Assembly (NCBI GenBank): GCA_934167695.1
Contig: CAKPLP010000006.1
Span: forward strand, 1-64,000
Origin: an uncultured Bacilli bacterium
Lineage (GTDB): Bacteria; Bacillota_I; Bacilli_A; RF39; UBA660
Direction: 5' to 3'
Length of the DNA stretch: 64,000 nt
Shown here: positions 41,395 through 50,774 of the stretch, in pieces
Layout of the letters: each line of letters begins with the position of its first letter
Numbering within the stretch: position 1 is the stretch's first letter
Program-made: the position numbers and the translations under genes
The notes under the pieces: model-generated
Seen by the model: only the letters and a program-made list of their open reading frames with translations
Told to the model about the DNA's origin: nothing
The model's database searches: none

Positions 41395-44300
41395 GTAAAT
41401 CTCTACTTTATGTGTTTTGTAACTATTTTTAAGTTTTATATATGAAGTCGTTTGTTCTATATCATCAATTAATAATTTATTTTTCTTTTGATTGGTTTTT
41501 ATATTAATTATGTAGTTAGTATTTAGATATGTGTATTTTAAGGTAAATGAGTTTACTGTCTTTGGAAGTTTTGGTTTAATGTATAAGATATCACTATTTC
41601 TTTCAATTCCTAAAAATGTTTCTATTCCTATTTTATAAAATAAACTAGCATCATTATTTGATTGAATTATGTATGGTTCATCTTTATATTTTAAAGTGTC
41701 TTTTTTATTCTTTGTCTTATTTATAGGATTTAATAATTCATAATATTGATATGCAAGTTCAAACTCTTCTAATTCTATAAATATAATTATATGATATAAG
41801 TTAGGATTTTTTTTGGTTTGTTTTAATGTTTCTTTTTTGATATTTTTAATAATTTTATCTAATCTATTTTTTTCTATAACTTTTTTTAGAATATGAATGC
41901 TTTTTGCTATTAGTGTTAAATCAGTTACCTTTTCCCAATTATAGTTAATAATTTCTGTTTCAAGATTTGTTTTTATTTCTTTATATTTTTTGGTATTAAT
42001 ATTTTTATTATATATCTTTATTATTTCTAGAAAATCATTCATTGCAATGTATATTGATATAATATTATTAATGTCATTAAAGGCTTTAGTATGTTTTTCT
42101 ATTATGTTTTTTATATATTCATATATGTTATTTATATCTAAAATTGAATAATTTGCTGTTGTTTTTATGTATTTATTTAATAAACTTATAAATATTAATT
42201 CTTTATCTGTAGTTATATTTTGATAATTTAGTATTATTTCTTTGGCATATTCTGGATTTGTTGTACAAATATTAATACTATCTTCTATTGAGAGAAGTTC
42301 TTTTTCTTTTTTAAAGTAATTTGTTGTAATAATTTGATAAAGACACCAACCATTTAGGATATAATTTAAGGCTAGGTTAGGAGTATTTACTTCTAGTCTA
42401 TTTATGATGGAATACCAATAGTTTTGGTTTATTTTTAATGTATTATTTATTGTTGTAATATTAGAATATTTTTCTTTTAGTAAATATAGATCTGTATAGT
42501 TGTTACAACATCCTATTGTAAATGCTAGTTCTTTAGTTGTTTCTTTTTTAAGATTTAATTTTATTTCTATTTCTTTACGTGGTATTTCATTTAAGTTTGT
42601 ATTTGATATTTTTTCTGTTGATGTTATAAATGATATTATGTTTGAAATAGGGGAGTTGTTTCTATTTTGCATAGTTACTATATTATTTTCTTTTTTGTAT
42701 TCACATACTATATGTCTAGCATTTTCCTCTAACTTATTTCCTAAAACAGGCAATATAAAATATTTTATAGATAGTTCTATATCATTTTGGGTATTGTTTT
42801 TTAGTTGTAATTTATAAAATTTCACTTCTTCTTTTGATGAGATGAATTCTGTTAATTTTATATCCATTTTATCTGTTTTTGTAATATATGTTGATTTTCC
42901 AAAACTATATTTTATTATTTGAAAGTTTATTTTATAGTCATTTATTAATATTCCTTCATTCTCGTTTTTTATATAATTTTCTGTATTATTTTCTGTTAAG
43001 TTGTATCCTCCATATTTTTTTGTATAACTGTTATGACTATTTGTAATTATTTCTCCAAATGAATAGTTTGCAAGAATATTTATCCATGGGTTAGGGGTGT
43101 TTTGATTTATAATTGTATAAGTTTTACCATCTTTTTCGAAACCTCCGAATTCATTGAAAAACTTTAAATCTTCCTTGTTTATTTTTATGGGAATATTATT
43201 TAATATTTCCTCATCTTTAATTTTACTTTTTATATTTTGATTTTGCATTTTTTCAATAAAAGTTTTTAATGATTGGCATTCATTAGCATTAATAGCAAAT
43301 CTAGATATTGAGTATAATAAAATTATTTCTTCTTTTGTTAGTTTTCTTGTATCTATAATATATAAATTTCCTAATGATTCTTTCATATTAATAATGTTTT
43401 TTATATAATACTTTTGTTTTTTAATTAATTCATTTACGGAGTTTGCAAACTGTGTATTACTACTATTTAATATAACTAAATCTATTGATAAATTTTTACT
43501 TTTATAATATTTAAAAAATTGTAATAATTCATATAAAATATAGATATTTTCTTTGTTTTCTATGTCAAGTAAAATAATTGGAATGTTTTCTGATAAATTA
43601 AATTTTTTTAGTGTGTCTAAGTTTAGCTTGTTAAACATTAATAATTTCTTTTTAGCTTCAGTTATATTTATTTTGTTTGTTTGATATAAATAGTTTATTA
43701 ATGTATTGTAATTTGGAATTTCTTCATTTATAAAATTTAATTCCTTATTTGTTAAGTCATTCATTACAGGAAATATTTCAAATGTATATTTATTAATTTC
43801 TCTTTTATTATTATATATATTAATAGTATTTAGAAGTTCTTCTTTTGATTTTTCAAATCCTGTTATTAAGTAGAATTCTTGTACTTGATTTGGTTTAATT
43901 GAAATATTACTTTTAAAACTAATTATGTCATTTGTTTTGTTGTTATTTTTCCAATTTTTTTCATATTCTATCTCAAGTGCTTTTGGATTTTTGAGAGATC
44001 TTCCTGTTCCAATAAATTCTTTTTTATTTGTTATGTATTCAAGAGGTATTTTATTATTTTCTATTAATAGTTTATTAATTAAATAGCCATTTTTATTATG
44101 CACTATTATAGAGTTTGTTTTTTCATCATAACTTAATTCATCAAAATCTTTTTTATATTCTAAGTAGGTTGTTATTTGTAGAGATTTTTTGACTTTAGAA
44201 TTATTTTTAAGAGTTATTTTTCTTATTTCGAATGAGTTTACAGGAGATAGGGTTATCGTTGTTGTGGTTGTAATGTCATTATCTTCTCTTATGAATTTAA

Positions 44301-46947
44301 CTTCATTTGTTTGCATGGATACTTCATATTTTGTAGGGTATTTATTAATAGGAGAGTATGTGTTAGACCATGTGGTATTGTCTTCTAGGTTCTTTATATA
44401 AATAAATTGACCATAGTTATTTTCTGTTATAGTTTTGTAATAGTTTAAAATAGTATTTTTATATTTACTTATACTATTACCTTTATCATCTATTAATAAT
44501 GTGTATTTAGCATTTGATAATATTGCTATTTGGTTAATTGTTGTTAACTCATTTATTGTTCTAATGTTTTTACTTTTTACCAGTTTCTTTTCTTCTTTTG
44601 ATTCTATATTATTTTTATTTTTTTTATGTTCTTTTAATTTTTTACTGGCAATGAATGAGATGAGTGGAGTTAATATATATAAAATACCTATTATTAGAAT
44701 TAAATCTTGTTTAGTTTTTATATATATTATACTCATTATTATTCCTAAAACTATATTTGGAAAATATATTTTTATATACTTAATTAAGGTGTTGTTTGAG
44801 GTTTGTATTTTTCTTTTTGATTTAAAAAAGTATGATGTAATAAATGTGTATGTATATGTTGGTATACTTAAAAATTCATTAAGACTATTTAGTATTATTT
44901 TATTATTTTTATAGAATAGATTGTTTTCTTTTAAGTTTGCAATTATAAAGCAGAATATAAGGAAAAAGTAGGTGTTTTTATTTAATAGTAAACTAATAAT
45001 TATTATTAATAAAATGTTTGAATTAACAAAATCTCTATTAATATTTTTTACTAATTCAAGATAATTAAGTAATGATAAAGAAGTGTTTTTGTTATTTTTT
45101 ATATATTTAATTATTTCAATGTTATTATTAATTTTATATTTTTGATAATTAATATATTTTAAGGGAGTAGATGCTTTTTTTATTATGCTTATATCATATA
45201 CCTTAGTTTGGTTTAAATATTCTTCTAGTAAGTAGGTATTGTCTATTATGTTATTATTTATAGATGGCAGATTTGATATTACTTTATAATATGACTTTAA
45301 GTTATATATTTTTATTTCGGGATCAAAGAAGTTGTCTTTTTGTAATTTATTTTCTTTTTTGATATTTGGTTGTAATATACAGATTTCATCTGTTACTTTA
45401 TAATTATTATTTAGTGTTATTTTATTAAGAGGATGGTCCATAATTCCTATTAATTGATTAATCTGATTATTATCTATTTTTATATTGGAATTTAAGGTAA
45501 TTACATATTTAATATTTATATTTACTGGTAAATTTGTTGTAAATTGATTATTTTTATTTATCTTATTTAGTAGTAGTTTATTTAAATCCATTAATTTATA
45601 AGATTTAGTTGTGTATATATAATTAAAAATATTTTTCTTATATTTAGAATTTAGATTTGTACAAATATTGTTATTATAACTTATTATATTTTCTTTATCT
45701 TTAGTATTTGTCTCGATTAAAAGAGTAAAATATAAATTATTGGTATTTGTTAAATAAATATTTTCCATGTTGTAGTATAGGTTTTCTAATTCTCTTATAT
45801 TACTTTTAGTTGTTGTTACTATTACCATTGTTTTACTATCATCTGGTATATTATTTTTTTCGTAATCAATTCTAAATAAATATTTCTTTTTAAATAATTT
45901 TTTACTAATGTATGTGAATAATTCAATTATTGGTAATAAAAGTATTAATATATTTATGATTTTATTATTTGTTAGGCTGTCTTGTAATATTATGGCAAGG
46001 GTAATGCTTAGTAGTAGAATTATTATGTAACTTAGTAGAATTTTGTAATTTTTGTTTTGTTTTGGAAATAAATATATACCGATATGTTCTTTATTATTAA
46101 TTAATTTATTTGTATATTCAAATAAGTTTCTTTTTTCTTTTTTAGCACTTGTAGTTAACTTTTTTCTGTAAATATTTTTACTAGTTGAATTCATTTTTTT
46201 GTATATTTCGTCTTTATTTAAAACTTTTTCAATATTACTTATATTACTATATAATTCAGTTTGATTTATGTTTTGAATATTTATAATAGTTTTAAAAATA
46301 TTTTTGGTAATAATGTATGTTTCTGCTTCTTTTTTAGTTACTTCATTAATTATTGTACTTATTTTTTTATCTATATTTTCTAATGATAAATAAAATGATT
46401 GTAAATAATTATATGAGTTTTTTTCTAACTTTTTTAATTCATTATGTAGAAAAAATAAGTTTTCATTTAAACTTTCAGGTGTAATAGGGTAGTAAGTATT
46501 AATAGAGGTATTTTGATAATTAGATTTCTTTATTTTTTGAATGACATTTTTTATTTTGTTTTTTTCTATTATTTTTTTATTTTCGTATTCAAATATTGTT
46601 GCTATTTTTTTAATTACTAAAAAGAAAATAATACTTTTAATTTCATCTAATTGTTTATAGGTATAAAAATAATTATTATCATATTGATTTTTATTTAATT
46701 CTTTTACTAAAATATTAAAATCTAATTTGTAATTATTATTTATTAAAATTTGGTCTATGGCTGTATATATTTTATCTTTTTTATTTATATATATATTACT
46801 ATTTTTTAATGTTTTATAAGAATTTATAATATTTATTTTGTTTTCTATTAATATTTTATTTGTTATTTCGACTTGAGTATTAGAATAGTTTTCTTTAGAT
46901 ATTGTTTTATAATATTGTTTTATAATATTTAATTCTTTTTTCAACAT
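41380..46947 (-). CDS. Degenerate cyclic beta-1,2-glucan synthase-like giant protein (GT84-GH94 remnant architecture)
   Basis: 1855 aa, very rich in Asn, Lys and Ile. The order matches NdvB-type cyclic glucan synthases: helical N-terminus, membrane helices (about 300-350, 635-665, 720-760), a GT84-like part between them, then GH94-like domains. Kept landmarks are LIGIMDHPLNK (about residue 505), TPNPWINILANYSFGE (about 1290), NGWCLYQ and YKDEPYIIQ near the end. The GT84 acidic motif reads TLNSNIKIDNN instead of TLDxDT, and the GH94 catalytic blocks (WWHPP, DDLLWLP, GDWNDGMN) are absent. NdvB is about 2800 aa, so roughly a third is missing. The frame is fully open and has AAGGAG before ATG 46947, so it is expressed protein, not a decayed gene. 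It may be a pseudo-enzyme or have a new activity. Confidence 0.65.
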   Translation of the reverse strand: MLKKELNIIKQYYKTISKENYSNTQVEITNKILIENKINIINSYKTLKNSNIYINKKDKIYTAIDQILINNNYKLDFNILVKELNKNQYDNNYFYTYKQLDEIKSIIFFLVIKKIATIFEYENKKIIEKNKIKNVIQKIKKSNYQNTSINTYYPITPESLNENLFFLHNELKKLEKNSYNYLQSFYLSLENIDKKISTIINEVTKKEAETYIITKNIFKTIINIQNINQTELYSNISNIEKVLNKDEIYKKMNSTSKNIYRKKLTTSAKKEKRNLFEYTNKLINNKEHIGIYLFPKQNKNYKILLSYIIILLLSITLAIILQDSLTNNKIINILILLLPIIELFTYISKKLFKKKYLFRIDYEKNNIPDDSKTMVIVTTTKSNIRELENLYYNMENIYLTNTNNLYFTLLIETNTKDKENIISYNNNICTNLNSKYKKNIFNYIYTTKSYKLMDLNKLLLNKINKNNQFTTNLPVNINIKYVITLNSNIKIDNNQINQLIGIMDHPLNKITLNNNYKVTDEICILQPNIKKENKLQKDNFFDPEIKIYNLKSYYKVISNLPSINNNIIDNTYLLEEYLNQTKVYDISIIKKASTPLKYINYQKYKINNNIEIIKYIKNNKNTSLSLLNYLELVKNINRDFVNSNILLIIIISLLLNKNTYFFLIFCFIIANLKENNLFYKNNKIILNSLNEFLSIPTYTYTFITSYFFKSKRKIQTSNNTLIKYIKIYFPNIVLGIIMSIIYIKTKQDLILIIGILYILTPLISFIASKKLKEHKKNKNNIESKEEKKLVKSKNIRTINELTTINQIAILSNAKYTLLIDDKGNSISKYKNTILNYYKTITENNYGQFIYIKNLEDNTTWSNTYSPINKYPTKYEVSMQTNEVKFIREDNDITTTTTITLSPVNSFEIRKITLKNNSKVKKSLQITTYLEYKKDFDELSYDEKTNSIIVHNKNGYLINKLLIENNKIPLEYITNKKEFIGTGRSLKNPKALEIEYEKNWKNNNKTNDIISFKSNISIKPNQVQEFYLITGFEKSKEELLNTINIYNNKREINKYTFEIFPVMNDLTNKELNFINEEIPNYNTLINYLYQTNKINITEAKKKLLMFNKLNLDTLKKFNLSENIPIILLDIENKENIYILYELLQFFKYYKSKNLSIDLVILNSSNTQFANSVNELIKKQKYYIKNIINMKESLGNLYIIDTRKLTKEEIILLYSISRFAINANECQSLKTFIEKMQNQNIKSKIKDEEILNNIPIKINKEDLKFFNEFGGFEKDGKTYTIINQNTPNPWINILANYSFGEIITNSHNSYTKKYGGYNLTENNTENYIKNENEGILINDYKINFQIIKYSFGKSTYITKTDKMDIKLTEFISSKEEVKFYKLQLKNNTQNDIELSIKYFILPVLGNKLEENARHIVCEYKKENNIVTMQNRNNSPISNIISFITSTEKISNTNLNEIPRKEIEIKLNLKKETTKELAFTIGCCNNYTDLYLLKEKYSNITTINNTLKINQNYWYSIINRLEVNTPNLALNYILNGWCLYQIITTNYFKKEKELLSIEDSINICTTNPEYAKEIILNYQNITTDKELIFISLLNKYIKTTANYSILDINNIYEYIKNIIEKHTKAFNDINNIISIYIAMNDFLEIIKIYNKNINTKKYKEIKTNLETEIINYNWEKVTDLTLIAKSIHILKKVIEKNRLDKIIKNIKKETLKQTKKNPNLYHIIIFIELEEFELAYQYYELLNPINKTKNKKDTLKYKDEPYIIQSNNDASLFYKIGIETFLGIERNSDILYIKPKLPKTVNSFTLKYTYLNTNYIINIKTNQKKNKLLIDDIEQTTSYIKLKNSYKTHKVEIYKKNN

Positions 46948-47013
46948 TCTAAATACTCCTTTCGTTACTATTTTTATTATACCTTAAAAATTAATTTATT
47001 TATAGTTTTTAAT

Positions 47014-47044
47014 AAAAAAAAAGCACTCCCAAATATTGGGGTGC
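47014..47044 (-). terminator. Terminator of hsp20
   Basis: On the minus strand GCACCCC pairs with GGGAGTGC (one bulge) around AATATTT, followed by a T-run (plus-strand A-run 47014-47022). Confidence 0.75.
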
Positions 47045-47057
47045 CTTTCAATATATT

Positions 47058-47438
47058 TTATTTTATATCTATGTAAGTTTTATTTTTTTCTTCATCTATT
47101 TTTGGAATTGTGATTATTAAAGTTCCATCTTTAAAGGATGCATCAATATTTTCTTGATCTATATCACCTAGATAGAAGCTTCTTGAATATTTGCCGTAAC
47201 TTCTTTCGCGACGAATATATTTTTTAGTTTCATCTTTTTCTTCTTTTTGTTTTTCACAGCTAACTATTAAATTACCTTTATTGCATTCAATTTTTATATC
47301 TTCTTTTTTGTAACCGGGAAGATCCATTTCTACGATATAGTTATTTTCTTTTTCGTAAATATCGCATTTCATTTCACTCTTTTCACAATCCATTAAACTA
47401 TCAATTACATCATCAATATAAAATTTTCTTGGTAACAT
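47058..47438 (-). CDS. Small heat-shock protein, Hsp20 family
   Basis: 126 aa. The alpha-crystallin domain spans about residues 22-118: VEMDLPGYKKEDIKIECN, the middle RRERSYGKYSRSFYL and the diagnostic ASFKDGTLIITIPK. A short N-terminal arm, LPRKFYIDDVIDSLM, may mediate oligomers. It holds unfolding proteins without ATP. A CIRCE element overlaps its promoter, so HrcA should repress it. It is a single-gene transcript with its own terminator. Confidence 0.93.
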   Translation of the reverse strand: MLPRKFYIDDVIDSLMDCEKSEMKCDIYEKENNYIVEMDLPGYKKEDIKIECNKGNLIVSCEKQKEEKDETKKYIRRERSYGKYSRSFYLGDIDQENIDASFKDGTLIITIPKIDEEKNKTYIDIK

Positions 47439-47464
47439 ATTATCACCTTTCCTTTCACAATTAT

Positions 47465-47506
47465 GTTATACCACTATTGTTAGCACTTGTCAATAGCGAG
47501 TGCTAA
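47465..47506 (-). promoter_or_regulatory. CIRCE (HrcA) operator and promoter of hsp20
   Basis: TTAGCACTT (47480-47488), 9 bp, GAGTGCTAA (47498-47506), a CIRCE with one mismatch. On the minus strand TTGACA (47493-47488), 17 nt, TATAAC (47470-47465) is the promoter, and the operator covers its -35. The 14 bases from TTGACA through AGTGCTAA are identical to those before htpG. Confidence 0.9.
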
Positions 47507-47551
47507 TTTTTTTGTTACTTCTATGTGATATTATGTCATATTTTTTTAAAT

Positions 47552-48553
47552 TTATTCATTATTTGCTTGTAATGCTGTTATAGCAATTACACCTATGATA
47601 TCTTCTACAGAACATCCTCTTGATAAGTCGTTTATTGGTTTAGCAAGTCCTTGTGTTATAGGTCCGTATACATTTGCGTGTGCTAGACGTTGGGTTATTT
47701 TATAGGCAATATTGCCGGCATCTAAATCTGGAAATATTAGAGTATTAGCTTTACCTGCGACGGTACTATTTGGTGCTTTTTTCTCGGCAACTTCTGGAAT
47801 TATAGCTGCATCAAATTGCATTTCACCATCTATATTTATATTAGGATATTTTTCTTTAGCAATTTCTGCTGCCTTTTTAACTTTTTCTTGGTCTTTGCAG
47901 ATAGATGATGAGAAAGTGGAATGGGATAGAAGGGCAATGTTTGCTTTATCTTCTAATATTAAATTGAATGTTTCATTAGAACTTGCTGCAATTTCAACTA
48001 ATTCTTCACTTGTTGGATTTTGATTCATTCCACAATCAGCATAGATAAAACAGCCATCTTTACCAAAACATTTATCCTTTACTTCAACTAGAAAAAATGT
48101 TGATGCTATTTTGCTAGATTTTTTAGTCTTTATAATTTGAAGAGCTGGACGGAGTGTATTTGCTGTTGTGCAAATTGATCCACAAACCAAGCCATCTGCA
48201 TAATTTTCTTTTACTAACATAGTACCAAAATAAATGTAATTATTAGTAATAGTTTCTTTTGCCATATCTAGTGTTATATTTTTTTCTTTTCTTAATTCAT
48301 AAAAACTATTAATTAATTTATCTAAATCTTTAAAAGAAGTTGGATCAATTATTTCAATAGCATCTAGATCTATTTTATTTTTCTTTGCAGATTCTTTTAA
48401 TTTATTTTCATTTCCTATTAATATTATTTTTGCAAAATTTTCTTTTTTTACTATTTCTGCAGCCTTTAAAACTCTTATATCTTCTGTTTCTGGAAGAACT
48501 ATAGTTTTAATATTTTTCTTTGTTTTTTCTTTTATTTTATTAATTATACACAT
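47552..48553 (-). CDS. pta: Phosphate acetyltransferase
   Basis: 333 aa. The N-terminal TIVLPETEDIRVLKAAEIV, the middle GSICTTANTLRPALQIIKT, the family block YADCGMNQNPTSEELVEIA and the C-terminal NTLIFPDLDAGNIAYKITQR identify Pta. It interconverts acetyl-phosphate and acetyl-CoA, linking the phosphoketolase at 36460 to central metabolism and, with acetate kinase (not in the window), ATP formation. AGGAGG precedes ATG on the minus strand. Confidence 0.96.
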   Translation of the reverse strand: MCIINKIKEKTKKNIKTIVLPETEDIRVLKAAEIVKKENFAKIILIGNENKLKESAKKNKIDLDAIEIIDPTSFKDLDKLINSFYELRKEKNITLDMAKETITNNYIYFGTMLVKENYADGLVCGSICTTANTLRPALQIIKTKKSSKIASTFFLVEVKDKCFGKDGCFIYADCGMNQNPTSEELVEIAASSNETFNLILEDKANIALLSHSTFSSSICKDQEKVKKAAEIAKEKYPNINIDGEMQFDAAIIPEVAEKKAPNSTVAGKANTLIFPDLDAGNIAYKITQRLAHANVYGPITQGLAKPINDLSRGCSVEDIIGVIAITALQANNE

Positions 48554-48598
48554 ATTTTAGCCTCCTATATAGAATTTTATCATAAAATTTAAAATAGT

Positions 48599-48626
48599 TT
48601 GAAAAAAATATTTTTTTAGTTATAAT
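48599..48626 (+). promoter_or_regulatory. Sigma-A promoter of the 153-aa unknown gene
   Basis: TTGAAA (48599-48604), 16 nt, TATAAT (48621-48626), about 40 bp before the start codon. Confidence 0.6.
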
Positions 48627-48665
48627 AAGTGTCATATACAAGTAATTTTAATTAAGGGACGATTT

Positions 48666-49127
48666 ATGAGAGAATATTATTTAGTAAGTATAGAAAATGT
48701 AGTAGATATTAATAGGGAGAATGTTAATTTTTTACAGGAAATGCATCCTGATCTTTATGAATTGTTTTTGAAAAAAGAAATGTTATATTTATATGAAATA
48801 TATAATAGTCATAAGATGCGAAAAAAAATAAATTTAATTGATGGGAGTATAGCAAAAAAATTAGATCAGTATCATTTGCCTGAATATTTAATATTTCAAA
48901 GTACTAATAATTTTTTTAAGGTTAAGGAACTTTTAAGTAAGGAGGAGTTTTATTTTACTGAGGGATTATTAAGACAGAGTAGAGTTACTAAAGGTAATAG
49001 ATATCTTTTAACACATTATTTAAATAAGTATAGTCCTGAAGAGATAGTTCAAGTAGTAAATGATTTTCATGCTTTTGGAGAAAAAAATAGAAAAGGTAAG
49101 ATTATAACCTTTTCTAAAGTTAATTAA
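48666..49127 (+). CDS. Hypothetical protein, 153 aa
   Basis: Not recognised. Small, soluble, helical, with LTHYLNKYSPEEIVQVVNDF near the C-terminus. It has its own promoter and AGGGA ribosome site. Its stop codon (49125-49127) directly abuts the stop codon of the opposing gene (49128-49130). A 9-bp palindrome lies in its last codons. Confidence 0.6.
   Translation: MREYYLVSIENVVDINRENVNFLQEMHPDLYELFLKKEMLYLYEIYNSHKMRKKINLIDGSIAKKLDQYHLPEYLIFQSTNNFFKVKELLSKEEFYFTEGLLRQSRVTKGNRYLLTHYLNKYSPEEIVQVVNDFHAFGEKNRKGKIITFSKVN
49089..49115. terminator. Perfect palindrome inside the 3' end of the 153-aa gene
   Basis: AGAAAAGGT (49089-49097) and ACCTTTTCT (49107-49115) form a 9-bp stem with a 9-nt loop. 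Because the two convergent genes touch, this stem, flanked by A- and T-rich arms, is the only visible candidate for ending transcription in either direction. No proper T-run follows on the plus strand. Confidence 0.4.
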
Positions 49128-49685
49128 TTACATTATTACTTTTTTATGTTTTTTTTCTATATATTCGTTGATACTATATGTTTTGTAACAACAATTATTT
49201 TCTTTAATTTCTTCTATGGAAGGTATTGTTAAGATGTTTATGTCATTATTATCTTTTGGAATGATTTGTAATACTTTCTCTAATGCGTCTTTTTGATATT
49301 CAGATAGATTTTCTTCTTGTTCTGGTACGAATAATAGACCTGAAATAAACATCATATCACTAGAATTTAAGAAAACTATTTTATTTAAACTTGCTAAAAA
49401 GAATGAATAGGTAAGTTCAGGGCTATCTACAAAACAAAGATTATCTGGAATTAGATTTTTAACTTTTTCTTTAAAGATATTAAAATATTTACTTTTATAA
49501 TCACCATATAGTTTTGAAGTAGTAAAATTTAGTGAGTCTTCATGGTGGATTCTATGTTCTTTGTTATTTGGAAGTAGGAATGATTCATTATCTTCAATAA
49601 TAAAACCTAAGTAATCACTACTTGATATATTAAATTCATTAATATTATCTATATTTTCGAAAAGAGAATTATTTAATTGATTCAT
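49128..49685 (-). CDS. Hypothetical protein, 185 aa
   Basis: Not recognised. ATG 49685 is used, with GAGGTG 6 nt upstream; the in-frame GTG at 49694 is inside that site. The protein is soluble and acidic. SSDYLGFIIEDNESFLLPNN and LASLNKIVFLNSSDMMFISG suggest an alpha/beta or barrel fold; no active site is seen. It is convergent with the 153-aa gene and divergent from the T-box/valS transcript. Confidence 0.6.
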   Translation of the reverse strand: MNQLNNSLFENIDNINEFNISSSDYLGFIIEDNESFLLPNNKEHRIHHEDSLNFTTSKLYGDYKSKYFNIFKEKVKNLIPDNLCFVDSPELTYSFFLASLNKIVFLNSSDMMFISGLLFVPEQEENLSEYQKDALEKVLQIIPKDNNDINILTIPSIEEIKENNCCYKTYSINEYIEKKHKKVIM

Positions 49686-49733
49686 TTTATTCACCTCTAT
49701 GGTTGTATTATAACATATTTATTATAAAATATA

Positions 49734-49762
49734 TTGAAAAAAAGTACTATTTAGTTTATACT
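49734..49762 (+). promoter_or_regulatory. Promoter of the T-box/valS operon
   Basis: TTGAAA (49734-49739), 17 nt, TATACT (49757-49762). Transcription would begin near 49769, at the foot of T-box stem I. Confidence 0.75.
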
Positions 49763-49768
49763 AAGTCA

Positions 49769-50003
49769 TAGATGCAATGAAATTGAGGAGTATATAATAG
49801 AATATTTCAGAGAAATTGTGGTTGGTGAAAACAATGATATTTTATTATAGAAGGTAGCAATGGAGCATGATTGTTGAAATTAGTAAATAATCCCGGAATG
49901 TTTTTCCGTTATCAACTAAGAGGCTATTTTATATGTTAAAATAGTAAATTAAGGTGGTACCACGATACTATTCGTCCTTACTTGGATGAGTAGTATTTTT
50001 TTT
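49769..50003 (+). promoter_or_regulatory. T-box riboswitch, valine type (specifier GTA)
   Basis: Stem I carries the distal loop GGTTGGTGAAAAC (about 49820-49832). On its descending side stands GTA at 49854-49856 in AAGGTAGCAA, read as a valine specifier. The T-box core AAGGTGGTACCACG is at 49951-49964. A terminator (ATACTATTCGTCC with GGATGAGTAGTAT) and an 8-nt T-run end at about 50003. Uncharged tRNA-Val would stabilise the antiterminator and allow reading into the HD gene and valS. Confidence 0.9.
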
Positions 50004-50015
50004 GGAGGTTTAAAA

Positions 50016-50774
50016 ATGGAAGATGCTGTTAAAAGTTTTTTAGATTATACTAGTAATTTTTTAGAAAATGAAGATTATAATATTAAGCTTAAGATTGATC
50101 ATACTTTTCGAGTCATGAATTTATGTGAGAAGATAGCAAAATCATTAAATTTGTCTTTAGAAGATGTCAATTTGGCAAAATTATGTGGTCTTTTACATGA
50201 TATAGGTAGATTTGAACAATGGAATAGCTATAAAACTTTTGTTGATTCTAAGAGTGTTGATCATGGTGATTTTGGTGCTGAACTTTTGATGAATGAAAGT
50301 TTTATGAGACTTTTTAACAGTAATTGTGAAAATGATAATCTTATTATTAATGTTGTAAGAAATCATAATAAGTATAAGTTACCTAAATTAAGTGAAAGGG
50401 AAAAACTTTTTAATAATATAGTAAGAGATGCTGACAAGACTGATATTTTATACTTATATACTATTAATGATATAAAAGTTGATATTGGTTCAGATTGTTT
50501 TTCTGATGAGGTTTTTAAATGTTTACAAGAAAATAAATTAATAGATCGAGATTTGAAGAAGACTAAGGCTGATTCTTTGGCGATTTCTTTAGCTTTTGTT
50601 TTTGATATTAATTATTGTAAAACATTTGATATTTTGAAGGATAATGAATATTTAGATAAGGAATTAGATATTTATTTAAATAAAACTACTAATCAAAAAT
50701 TAGTGGATCAGTTAAATGAATTTAGAAAAATAGTTAATAATTATATAGATAGGAGATGTAGTTATGTTAGATAA
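50016..50774 (+). CDS. HD-domain phosphohydrolase, first gene of the T-box operon
   Basis: 252 aa from ATG 50016, with GGAGG 7 nt before it. An in-frame ATG at 49986 lies inside the T-box terminator and is rejected. The HD metal site is visible: DHTFRVMNLCEKIA, LCGLLHDIGRFEQW (the HD pair) and VDHGDFGAELL, with NHNKYKLP and RDADKTD further on. Substrate unknown; the family includes nucleotide phosphohydrolases. It overlaps valS by 11 bp and is thus induced by valine-tRNA starvation, which suggests a stress-nucleotide or proofreading-related job (inference). Confidence 0.85.
   Translation: MEDAVKSFLDYTSNFLENEDYNIKLKIDHTFRVMNLCEKIAKSLNLSLEDVNLAKLCGLLHDIGRFEQWNSYKTFVDSKSVDHGDFGAELLMNESFMRLFNSNCENDNLIINVVRNHNKYKLPKLSEREKLFNNIVRDADKTDILYLYTINDIKVDIGSDCFSDEVFKCLQENKLIDRDLKKTKADSLAISLAFVFDINYCKTFDILKDNEYLDKELDIYLNKTTNQKLVDQLNEFRKIVNNYIDRRCSYVR

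Noticed and set aside
44501..44914. A 137-codon plus-strand frame rich in hydrophobic residues, opposite the giant glucan-synthase-like gene (others at 42500 and 44189)
   Set aside because: The opposite strand is Asn/Lys/Ile-rich coding sequence, which gives hydrophobic shadow frames; no ribosome site or promoter was seen, and the minus-strand frame is continuous with family motifs.
49986..50015. An earlier ATG for the HD-domain gene
   Set aside because: It lies in the T-box terminator stem, whereas GGAGG followed by ATG 50016 is a normal start.
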